Source: DASZHC01 sp035938215 (GTDB lineage: Bacteria > Verrucomicrobiota > Verrucomicrobiia > Chthoniobacterales > JAFAMB01). From it: 5,091 bases of DNA. Both the position numbers and the translations under genes were made by a program. The notes under the pieces were generated by a model. That model had not been told where the DNA came from. It did no database searches and saw only the letters and a program-made list of their open reading frames with translations. The stretch spans positions 1 to 5,091 of the forward strand of contig DASZHC010000192.1 in assembly GCA_035938215.1 (NCBI GenBank), read 5' to 3'. Position 1 is the stretch's first letter. Every line of letters starts with the position of its first letter. Below are positions 1 to 5,091 of the stretch, one piece after another.

Positions 1-1253
1 AGAATAGATAACGCCTCGTCGACTTCCGCTTGAGAAACGTTGAGCGGGGGCAACCAGCGAATCACGGACGGACCAGCGGGAACCGACAGCAATCCATTCT
101 TCATCAACGCGGTGACCACATTTTGCGAAAGGGCCGTTCCGGTCGACGCCGCTCCAGTAAAGTTTCCGCCAAGCTCAATTCCGAGCATCAGGCCAATCCC
201 CCGAACGTCCGCGACCCCAGGCAGACTCTTCAGCTTATTCTTCGCGTAACTCCCGAGATGCGAGGCGTTTGCCAGCAGGTCCTGCTGCTCGATGGTCTCC
301 AGGACAGCCAGGGAAGCCGAACATGCAAGCGGGGTACCGCCATAAGTCGTTCCGTGGCTTCCAGGCTGCAAGATGTCACATAGATCAATACTTGTACCAT
401 CCAATCGCTTGACAGATCTCTTCCGGACCCAGGTCGCCCCCAGGGGAAATCCGCCGCCGATCCCCTTTGCCCAACTTACGCAGTCAGGGACAAAACTCTC
501 GTCCACGATGGCACTCCAACCGCACCACTTGCCAAGCCTGCCCATACCGCACTGAATTTCATCGAGCATGAGCAGCAGATTGTTGCGATCACAAATCTCC
601 CGCAATCCGAGCAGGAATTCGGGGCTGGCAGGATAAATTCCTCCCTCACCTTGGACCGGCTCAACCAGAATGGCAGCCGTCTGCTCGCTGACGGCGTTTT
701 CGACCGATCGTAAGTCATTGAACGGTAGATGCTTGAAACCAGCGAGCAAAGGAGCAAATCCCTCTTTCACCTTCTGCTGGGCTGTCGCAGAGATCCCAGC
801 CATCGTCCGCCCATGAAATGACCGCTCGAACGTCAAAACCTCAAACCTCGGTTTACCTGCGGTGTTCACTCCTGAAGATTCGTTTCCGAATTTTCTGGCC
901 AGCTTTATTGCAGCCTCGTTCGATTCGGCACCGCTATTGGAGAAAAAGATTTTCCCTTGAGCACCGACGATACCCACAAGTTTTCGTGCAAGCTCGCCCT
1001 GCGGCCGGGTGTAATAGAGATTTGAAGTGTGAATTAGCTCGTGGGATTGACGGTCCAACGCCTCGATCAGACGCGGGTGCGAATGTCCAAGCGTGGAAAC
1101 TGCAATGCCGGCACCAAAATCCAAATACCTCTTACCATCTTCATCCCAGACCCGCGATCCTTGGCCGCGAACCAAGACGACGTCGTAACGGCTATATGTC
1201 GGAACAACATACTCTTCGAACAGCTGCCTCGTCTCTGACTCTGTCGCTAGCAT
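1..1253 (-). CDS. argD: Acetylornithine aminotransferase ArgD, 3' end beyond window
   Basis: PLP-dependent class III aminotransferase, cytosolic. It converts N-acetylglutamate semialdehyde plus glutamate to N-acetylornithine plus 2-oxoglutarate. I translated 417 codons with no stop; the frame runs off the left edge, and family length suggests only about 10-20 residues are missing. Visible motifs: VRGQGSRVWDEDGKRYLDF (28-46), the PLP phosphate-binding stretch SNSGAESNEAAIKLAR (105-120), FHGRT (146-150), VEPVQGEGG (198-206), LDEIQCGMGR (230-239) with the pyridine-binding Asp231, SWAKGIGGGFP (260-270) with the Schiff-base Lys263, and PGSHGTTYGG (297-306). The ATG is chosen because the next residues align with the family N-terminus; in-frame GTG codons at 1295 and 1322 would add unlike residues. 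No good Shine-Dalgarno precedes it. Compared with E. coli ArgD there is extra sequence before PGSHG (about 276-296). It could also act as succinyldiaminopimelate aminotransferase, a known side activity, but the arg context makes ArgD the first choice. Confidence 0.96.
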   Translation of the reverse strand, partial: MLATESETRQLFEEYVVPTYSRYDVVLVRGQGSRVWDEDGKRYLDFGAGIAVSTLGHSHPRLIEALDRQSHELIHTSNLYYTRPQGELARKLVGIVGAQGKIFFSNSGAESNEAAIKLARKFGNESSGVNTAGKPRFEVLTFERSFHGRTMAGISATAQQKVKEGFAPLLAGFKHLPFNDLRSVENAVSEQTAAILVEPVQGEGGIYPASPEFLLGLREICDRNNLLLMLDEIQCGMGRLGKWCGWSAIVDESFVPDCVSWAKGIGGGFPLGATWVRKRSVKRLDGTSIDLCDILQPGSHGTTYGGTPLACSASLAVLETIEQQDLLANASHLGSYAKNKLKSLPGVADVRGIGLMLGIELGGNFTGAASTGTALSQNVVTALMKNGLLSVPAGPSVIRWLPPLNVSQAEVDEALSI

Positions 1254-1275
1254 CGGAAGGAAGCGTGGAGAATAA

Positions 1276-1318
1276 CCTCGGATGGATCTGCGCACAAGCG
1301 TTTCGCAGATGTGCGAGG
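1276..1318 (-). repeat. Two-part inverted repeat (RNA hairpin) in the argB-argD gap
   Basis: Within the 133 bases between argB and argD, read on the transcribed (minus) strand, CCTCG and ATCTGCG are followed by an 11-nt loop, then CGCAGAT and CGAGG. The inner arms (1286-1292 and 1304-1310) are a perfect 7-bp match, and the outer arms (1276-1280 and 1314-1318) a perfect 5-bp match, separated by a small internal loop (3 and 5 nt). It ends 22 nt before the argD ATG. No T-run follows, so it is not a typical intrinsic terminator. It may act in mRNA stability, processing or argD translation; function is inference. The rest of the gap shows no gene. Confidence 0.55.
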
Positions 1319-1386
1319 CCACCTAGCCCAACCGGCTCCGCTCCCCGTGCGATCTCAATGCCCCTACATCTCACTGGTCCGAGGCT

Positions 1387-2262
1387 TCAGGGAACGATTT
1401 CCGTTCCGATACCTTTGTTGGTGAAGATCTCGAGCAACAATGCGTGATGAATTCGACCATCAATCAAATGGACCTTTCCAACCCCTTCATTAAGGGCGTC
1501 GACTGCCGAAAGAACCTTCGGAATCATTCCTCCCTCGACGATCTCGTGTTTTATCAGATGTGCAGCATTTTCACGATTGACCGTCGGAATCAATGAATTC
1601 GGATCCTTTAGGTCTCTCATAACGCCCATGACATCACTTACGTAAATCATCTTGGCCGCCTTCAACGCTCCTGCCATTGCCCCTGCGGCGAGATCTGCAT
1701 TGACGTTCAGTATCGTCTCGTCGTCAGACTGAGCGATTGGGGAAATCACCGGGACGACCTCCCGATCGATAGCCTCACGCACTCCCGTCAAGTCTAAGGA
1801 TGTCACTTCGCCCACGTAACCAACATCAACCAGATTCTTCCCGTCGGTCTGCGGCGGGAGACGCTTCGCCTTGAAAACGTCACGGCCGGAAAAACCCTCG
1901 GCGCGTCCGCCAAATCCCTCCATGGTGGATACGATCCGGGGACGAATCACGTGATCCAGAACATCCTCGACGATTTTGATTGTTGCCTCGTCGGTTACCC
2001 TCAGTCCGTTCACGAAACGAGGCAACTTGCCAGCATCCCGCATGCGCTGTGTAATGGCCTTCCCGCCACCATGAACCAGCACAGGGTTAATCCCTACAGC
2101 TTCGAGAAAAACGACATCACGCAAAAGGCGCTCAATCAAGTGATCGTCCTCCATCGCGCTGCCCCCGTACTTAATGACAAATGTTTGGCCTCGAAACCTT
2201 TGGATAAACGGCAACGCCTCTAACAGGGCCTCAGCCTTACCGGCCTCAAATTGATTTTGCAT
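1387..2262 (-). CDS. argB: Acetylglutamate kinase ArgB (hexameric, arginine-sensitive type)
   Basis: Cytosolic amino-acid kinase family enzyme that phosphorylates the gamma-carboxyl of N-acetylglutamate with ATP, the committed step of the cyclic arginine pathway. It is 291 aa, against about 258 for the E. coli enzyme. The extra length includes an N-terminal segment (1-25) as in the ring-forming hexameric kinases inhibited by arginine (Thermotoga, Pseudomonas). Motifs: VIKYGGSAM (29-37) with catalytic Lys31, VHGGGKAI (63-70), FVNGLRVTDE (83-92), FSGRD (124-128), NVNADLAAGAMAGAL (186-200) with catalytic Asp190, YVSDVMGVM (207-215, nucleotide site; usually SDVPGV), GGMIPK (244-249) with Lys249, and HALLLEIFTNKGIGTEI (273-289), the C-terminal region that forms the arginine site in sensitive enzymes. 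It starts 24 nt after the argJ stop, with only a weak purine stretch (GAGAGA) as ribosome site, so translational coupling to argJ is plausible. Feedback inhibition by arginine is inferred from family architecture. Confidence 0.98.
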   Translation of the reverse strand: MQNQFEAGKAEALLEALPFIQRFRGQTFVIKYGGSAMEDDHLIERLLRDVVFLEAVGINPVLVHGGGKAITQRMRDAGKLPRFVNGLRVTDEATIKIVEDVLDHVIRPRIVSTMEGFGGRAEGFSGRDVFKAKRLPPQTDGKNLVDVGYVGEVTSLDLTGVREAIDREVVPVISPIAQSDDETILNVNADLAAGAMAGALKAAKMIYVSDVMGVMRDLKDPNSLIPTVNRENAAHLIKHEIVEGGMIPKVLSAVDALNEGVGKVHLIDGRIHHALLLEIFTNKGIGTEIVP

Positions 2263-2286
2263 CTGGTGTTTCTCTCACGCCTTTTC

Positions 2287-3501
2287 TCATTCCCCCATAT
2301 TAAACTTCACGTATTCCGGCGTTAGATCGGTTGTGAACACCTTGTATTCCGCTGAACCAAGGTGGAGGTTAATCGTCACGGTGAATTTTCTATTTCGAAG
2401 TACCTCCTTCAGGGTATCCTCTGGAGTGCTGCTCGGCAAGCCGTGCAACGTCGCCACTACCCCATCAAAAAAGATGTCGATCATCTCTTCCCGAACTTGC
2501 GCCGACGAGTATCCCACCGCATCCATAATGCGGCCCCAGTTTGGATCCTCGCCGTACCACGCACACTTTACCAACATTGAGTTCGAAACGGCTTCGGCTG
2601 CTTTTCTGGCATCCTGATAAGTCGCCGCCCCTTTCACATGGACTTCAACGAACTTCGTCACCCCTTCACCGTCTTCGATAATCATGCGCGCAAGTTGTTG
2701 CGTAACGAAGTTAAGTGCCTCAGCGAATTTATCGTATGACTCGTGACCGGGTTCCATAGCCGGAATTGCCGCCTGGCCGTTTGCGATACAGATCGTCGTA
2801 TCGTTGGTGCTCATGTCCCCGTCCACCGTAACGCAATTGAACGATTGTTCGACGCTGGCCGATGTCAGTTTCTGCAACTCCCGCTTCGAGATCGCGGCAT
2901 CGGTGGTGATAAAGCAAAGCATGGTCGCCATGTCCGGATTGATCATACCGGCCCCTTTTGCGATTCCCCCGATCCGAAAATTCGCGCCGACCAACGGCAC
3001 CTCCACCGCAATTTCTTTGTGGAACGTATCGGATGTCATGATCGCTCGCGCAACTACCTCACTGCCCTTGCTACTCAATCCCGCGACCAAAGCAGGTACG
3101 GCCATTTCGATTTTCTCGATCGGCAGGTTACGCCCTATGCGTCCGGTAGAACAGACCAACACCTGGCGGTCTTTCAGACCTAACTGGCGCGCAACAGCCT
3201 GTGCCATGCGTTTCGCATTCTGAATTCCTGTTGAACCCGTGCAGGCATTCGCATTGCCGCTGTTTGCTATAATCGCCCTCGTATCACTAGCTCTCAAGTG
3301 CGCGGCCGAAACGCGCACGGGTGCGGCTTTGATTTTGTTGGTAGTAAAAGTCGCCGCCGCAACTGCCGGAAAATCCGAAATGACTAGCCCGAGATCGTTC
3401 TTATCGGCTAACCCCTCCTTAATGCCTGAGCGCACGGCTGATGCTCGGAAGCCCTTAGGCGCAGTGACTCCTCCACGGATTTCAAAAAAAGCAGGTTCCA
3501 T
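2287..3501 (-). CDS. argJ: Glutamate N-acetyltransferase / ornithine acetyltransferase ArgJ
   Basis: Transfers the acetyl group from N-acetylornithine to glutamate, releasing ornithine and regenerating N-acetylglutamate; bifunctional members also use acetyl-CoA. ArgJ is an Ntn-type self-cleaving enzyme made as one 404-aa chain. The cleavage motif KGAGMINPDMATML spans 182-195, so cutting is expected between Ala192 and the nucleophile Thr193. The other active-site positions are seen: STG (118-120) with Thr119-Gly120 as oxyanion hole, Lys182, Glu279 in DGEG (277-280) and Asn401. ANSGNANACTG (79-89) and CAWYGEDPNWGRI are also family hallmarks. Unusual points: the oxyanion loop reads STGRIGR instead of the common STGVIG, and the chain ends FNMGE where many members end INADYxT, so the terminal Ser/Thr is missing. 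Mono- versus bifunctionality cannot be decided here. It lies 55 nt after argC; the ATG has no clear Shine-Dalgarno, but residue 8 onward fits the family N-terminus. Confidence 0.98.
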   Translation of the reverse strand: MEPAFFEIRGGVTAPKGFRASAVRSGIKEGLADKNDLGLVISDFPAVAAATFTTNKIKAAPVRVSAAHLRASDTRAIIANSGNANACTGSTGIQNAKRMAQAVARQLGLKDRQVLVCSTGRIGRNLPIEKIEMAVPALVAGLSSKGSEVVARAIMTSDTFHKEIAVEVPLVGANFRIGGIAKGAGMINPDMATMLCFITTDAAISKRELQKLTSASVEQSFNCVTVDGDMSTNDTTICIANGQAAIPAMEPGHESYDKFAEALNFVTQQLARMIIEDGEGVTKFVEVHVKGAATYQDARKAAEAVSNSMLVKCAWYGEDPNWGRIMDAVGYSSAQVREEMIDIFFDGVVATLHGLPSSTPEDTLKEVLRNRKFTVTINLHLGSAEYKVFTTDLTPEYVKFNMGE

Positions 3502-3556
3502 CTTCGCAGAGCGGCTTTAGGTGATATAGAAGCAAAAGACTTCTGCCGAGAATTTT

Positions 3557-4603
3557 TCAAGACAATCCGAGGCCGACTCCCTCATCCCACCCGTTCATGA
3601 TGTTGAAGCATTGAATCGCCTGACCGGCCGCTCCCTTGACCAAGTTATCCTCGGCGGACATCAAAATAACGCGTCCGGTTCGTGAATCGATCCGCCAGGC
3701 AATCTGTATCCGGTTGGTAAACGCGACGTTCTTTGTGTCCGGGTACCCGGTCGAACCAAGTAGTTGAACAAAACGATCCGAACCGTATGCAGATTCAAAG
3801 GTCTGTTCGAGGTCGCCGTCTGTCACGCACGAAACCGGATCCGCGTGAATTGTGGTGACGATCCCGCGGTTCAAGGGGATAAGATGGGGAGCAAATTGAA
3901 TCACGACCCGCTCTCCCGCGGCATTGGAAAGCTCCTGCTCGATTTCCGACAGATGCCTGTGCGAAGGAAGCGCATAAGGCCTTGCACTTTCATTGCATTC
4001 AACAAAAAGAAGATCAAGTTCAGCTTTGCGGCCCGCGCCGCTTACGCCGCTAAGGGAGTTGGCGATGATGCCCCCAGGGCGTATCAGTTTAGCACGAACG
4101 ACGGGTATCAAAGGAAGGAGAACGCTCGTAGGATAGCAACCCGGACAGGCCACGAGATCCGCTCTTCTGATCGCCTCTCGGTGAATTTCGGGCAATCCGT
4201 ATACTGCTCGGCCCAAAAGCGAAGGAACCGGATGATCATGCCTATAGAACTGCTTGTAAACCATTGGATCCTTGACCCGAAAATCTGCGCTCAGGTCAAG
4301 CACTTTGACGCCACGTTCCAGCAATGGAACCGCGAATTCAGAGGCAACACCGTGCGGAAGAGCCAAAAAGGCATATCCGATCCCGAGGGAGCTGAATGCT
4401 TCCATATTCGGGTCGGCAAATTCGATGTTTCCCGGATTTGAGTGGCGATCAGCCCAGCCAAAAACTTCGGACGCTCTCTTCCCGGCGTGTTGCCGTGAGG
4501 TAAGACAACCAACCTCTGCCAACGGGTGCTCCGCAAGCCTTTTGACCAGTTCCTCGCCGGAGTATCCGCTGGCTCCAAAAATCGCGACTTTGACTTTTTT
4601 CAT
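3557..4603 (-). CDS. argC: N-acetyl-gamma-glutamyl-phosphate reductase ArgC
   Basis: NADPH-dependent reductase that turns N-acetylglutamyl phosphate into N-acetylglutamate semialdehyde, the third step of ornithine synthesis; cytosolic, same fold as aspartate-semialdehyde dehydrogenase. The 348-aa chain matches the usual length of the long (type 1) ArgC. An N-terminal Rossmann motif, VAIFGASGYSGEELVK, spans 6-21; ALPHG (81-85), LDLSADFR (102-109) and YGLPE (135-139) follow. The catalytic Cys156 lies in ACPGCYPT (152-159). SGVSGAGR (185-192), HRHLSEIEQEL (215-225, with the probable catalytic His217) and APHLIPLNRG (238-247) follow, and the C-terminal NLVKGAAGQA motif is present. It is the first gene of the arg cluster. 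The ATG at 4603 immediately precedes the Rossmann strand, so it is the only sensible start, with a weak GAAG 6 nt upstream. No convincing promoter or full ArgR box was found in front of it. Confidence 0.98.
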   Translation of the reverse strand: MKKVKVAIFGASGYSGEELVKRLAEHPLAEVGCLTSRQHAGKRASEVFGWADRHSNPGNIEFADPNMEAFSSLGIGYAFLALPHGVASEFAVPLLERGVKVLDLSADFRVKDPMVYKQFYRHDHPVPSLLGRAVYGLPEIHREAIRRADLVACPGCYPTSVLLPLIPVVRAKLIRPGGIIANSLSGVSGAGRKAELDLLFVECNESARPYALPSHRHLSEIEQELSNAAGERVVIQFAPHLIPLNRGIVTTIHADPVSCVTDGDLEQTFESAYGSDRFVQLLGSTGYPDTKNVAFTNRIQIAWRIDSRTGRVILMSAEDNLVKGAAGQAIQCFNIMNGWDEGVGLGLS

Positions 4604-4724
4604 GGGTTCTTCGACTTCGTTAGCGACCTCGATCCCAGTACTACTTTTGGACGTCTAATTCAAAGAGAGTCCGCATTTTCGGTCTGTTTTGAGCCCTCTT
4701 CTTGCTTCAAATATCAGGGTGTTT

Positions 4725-4736
4725 ACTGGCGCCAGT
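4725..4736. repeat. Perfect 12-bp palindrome, possible operator
   Basis: ACTGGCGCCAGT reads identically on both strands. It lies in the divergent intergenic region, 28 bp upstream of the candidate infC -35 box and 121 bp from the argC start. Symmetry of this kind is common in binding sites of dimeric regulators. A perfect 12-bp palindrome is expected about once by chance in a window this size, so only its position argues for a role. Confidence 0.35.
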
Positions 4737-4764
4737 TCGGACAAAATCGGCGCTAAGATTCGCC

Positions 4765-4793
4765 TTGCCCAGCTGGAGAGGGTCTCCTATATG
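4765..4793 (+). promoter_or_regulatory. Candidate sigma70-type promoter for infC
   Basis: TTGCCC (4765-4770) matches 4 of 6 bases of the TTGACA -35 consensus, and TATATG (4788-4793) matches 4 of 6 bases of TATAAT. They are separated by an optimal 17 bp. Transcription would start near 4800, giving an untranslated leader of about 170 nt before infC. The spacer contains GGAGAGGGTCTCC (4775-4787), an inverted repeat with 5-bp arms. This is a reading of the sequence only; other promoters further upstream remain possible. Confidence 0.45.
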
Positions 4794-4798
4794 TTGTG

Positions 4799-4955
4799 CT
4801 CGGCGCACGAGAAAAGCGAGGCGGCGAAGTTGCCGTGCAACGCCGCAAGAGCAGCGATAAGGGATCTGTGAGTGCGTCCTGGTTTGTAGATCCAGACGGA
4901 AACGAGAGAACGTGAACGAGATTGAGGGCCCCGTACAGTTCCCCGGAAGCCCCTC
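4799..4955 (+). promoter_or_regulatory. Hairpin-rich infC 5' leader, possible autoregulatory RNA
   Basis: Several stems can be drawn on the plus-strand transcript. (1) CTCG/CGAG, 4799-4802 with 4808-4811. (2) A strong stem in 4821-4846: GCGGCG with CGCCGC, a 2-nt bulge, then GTTGC against GCAA(C), with a short loop. (3) CGTC-c-TGG at 4875-4882 with CCAGACG at 4892-4898, one bulged C and a 9-nt loop. (4) GAGGG at 4924-4928 with CCCTC at 4951-4955, ending 1 nt before the Shine-Dalgarno. Also, GGATCT at 4862-4867 is perfectly complementary to AGATCC at 4888-4893, overlapping the loop of stem 3, so a pseudoknot or alternative fold is possible. In E. coli and Bacillus the infC-rpmI-rplT transcript is repressed by L20 binding a structured RNA; whether this leader does the same is inference. 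Confidence 0.45.
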
Positions 4956-4956
4956 T

Positions 4957-4973
4957 GAGGAGATAGACATATT
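4957..4973 (+). promoter_or_regulatory. Shine-Dalgarno and AUU start codon of infC
   Basis: GAGGAG at 4957-4962 is a full match to the anti-Shine-Dalgarno and lies 8 nt before ATT at 4971-4973, which is in frame with IF-3. The in-frame TGA at 4956-4958 closes the frame upstream. No ATG, GTG or TTG occurs between that stop and the conserved IF-3 N-terminus; the first is GTG at 5019, inside the conserved IRAxEVR block. An AUU start is the known basis of IF-3 autoregulation in E. coli, because IF-3 itself rejects non-AUG-type starts. ATT at 4986 is the main alternative but is 23 nt from the Shine-Dalgarno. Confidence 0.8.
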
Positions 4974-5091
4974 CAGCAGCAGCAGATTCGAGTCAACAGT
5001 CGAATTCGCGCACGAGAAGTGCGGGTGATTCTCGGCACAACCAATGAACAGTTAGGTATCATGAAGCTGCAGGACGCCCTGCGAAGAGCTC
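4971..5091 (+). CDS. infC: Translation initiation factor IF-3, N-terminal 40 residues only
   Basis: IF-3 binds the 30S subunit, keeps it apart from 50S and enforces start-codon and initiator-tRNA selection. Only the first 40 codons are in the window; the gene continues past the right edge. The visible residues hold the family N-terminal block: RVNSRIRAREVRVI (7-20), then NEQLGIMKLQDALRRA (25-40), matching the IF-3 pattern RxNxxIRAxEVR...GEQLGI...EAL. The linker between these blocks appears one residue longer than in many IF-3 proteins. The start is taken as the ATT at 4971, giving Met followed by four Gln encoded by CAG repeated four times. A conventional start at the ATG at 5061 would delete the conserved block, so it is rejected. 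The gene diverges from argC; rpmI and rplT usually follow infC, but that lies outside. An inverted repeat with 6-bp arms (ATTCGA 4986-4991, TCGAAT 5000-5005) sits just inside the coding region. Confidence 0.93.
   Translation, partial: MQQQQIRVNSRIRAREVRVILGTTNEQLGIMKLQDALRRA

Larger units (their letters stand above)
4604..4970. other. Divergent intergenic region between argC and infC
   Basis: A 367-base region with no supportable gene, separating two outward-reading genes, so it should hold promoters for both. The right half holds a candidate promoter and structured leader for infC (listed separately). The left half, up to about 4724, should carry the argC promoter on the minus strand. The nearest hexamers, such as TTGAAT at 4658-4663 on the minus strand, lack a suitably spaced -10 box, so I do not assign one. 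Short open frames here (for example at 4689-4871 plus and 4707-4970 minus) look non-coding. Confidence 0.7.

Noticed and set aside
1254..1322. Earlier argD starts at GTG 1295 or GTG 1322
   Set aside because: They add residues unlike the ArgD N-terminus, run through the hairpin, and have no Shine-Dalgarno.
1192..1374. Minus-strand frame of 60 codons starting just after argB
   Set aside because: Overlaps the argD start out of frame, has no ribosome site and no recognisable motif.
818..1447. Plus-strand frame of 209 codons
   Set aside because: Antisense to argD, whose frame has continuous family motifs; its product resembles nothing and is rich in residues typical of shadow frames.
3528..3544. 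Inverted repeat AGAAG/CTTCT in the argC-argJ gap
   Set aside because: Only 5-bp A/T-rich arms with a 7-nt loop; expected by chance and not followed by a T-run.
4656..4663. Minus-strand TTGAATTA as an ArgR (ARG box) half-site upstream of argC
   Set aside because: Only one half matches the TGAAT...ATTCA pattern; the second half is absent, so it is not supportable.
4689..4871. Plus-strand frame with a stretch (NIRVFTGASSDKIGAKI) resembling the start of ribose-phosphate pyrophosphokinase
   Set aside because: The likeness stops after about 16 residues, none of the later family motifs follow, there is no ribosome site, and it overlaps the candidate promoter.
4791..4871. Small upstream ORF (26 codons) in the infC leader
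   Set aside because: Its ATG overlaps the candidate -10 box, so it would lie outside the transcript, and it has no Shine-Dalgarno.
4707..4970. Minus-strand frame of 87 codons upstream of argC
   Set aside because: No recognisable domain, low-complexity basic composition, and it runs antisense through the infC leader.
5061..5091. ATG at 5061 as the start of a separate plus-strand gene (MKLQDALRRA)
   Set aside because: It is in frame with and internal to IF-3; the residues before it are the conserved IF-3 N-terminal block.

Overview
The window is a compact bacterial chromosomal segment with no sign of mobile DNA. Four arginine-biosynthesis genes lie on the minus strand in the order argC, argJ, argB, argD, reading right to left. 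At the right edge, diverging from them, is the start of the translation initiation factor IF-3 gene (infC) on the plus strand. Base composition is moderate (roughly half G+C by eye). The ArgJ tail, the ArgD insertion and the argCJBD order would fit a Verrucomicrobiota-like or related deep-branching Gram-negative, but this placement is a low-confidence impression, not a demonstrated fact.

Layout: 1-1253 argD (minus, C-terminus cut by the window edge); 1254-1386 a 133-base argB-argD gap holding a hairpin; 1387-2262 argB; a 24-base gap; 2287-3501 argJ; a 55-base gap; 3557-4603 argC; 4604-4970 a 367-base divergent intergenic region with a 12-bp palindrome, a candidate sigma70-type promoter pointing right, and a hairpin-rich leader; 4971-5091 the first 40 codons of infC.

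Together the arg genes turn N-acetylglutamate into ornithine. ArgB phosphorylates N-acetylglutamate, ArgC reduces the acyl phosphate to the semialdehyde, ArgD transaminates it to N-acetylornithine, and ArgJ moves the acetyl group back to glutamate (the cyclic route). ArgB carries the N-terminal extension of hexameric, arginine-inhibited kinases, which fits a pathway recycling acetyl through ArgJ. The short gaps and shared strand imply one transcript, with argF possibly next beyond the left edge.

The most notable feature is at the right edge. The IF-3 reading frame has no ATG, GTG or TTG that would preserve its conserved N-terminus. It does have an ATT codon 8 nt after a perfect GAGGAG Shine-Dalgarno. 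This matches the AUU start by which IF-3 represses its own translation in Escherichia coli. The leader before it has several hairpins and a possible pseudoknot, suggesting an additional RNA-level control of an infC(-rpmI-rplT) operon. No wholly new system is evident.
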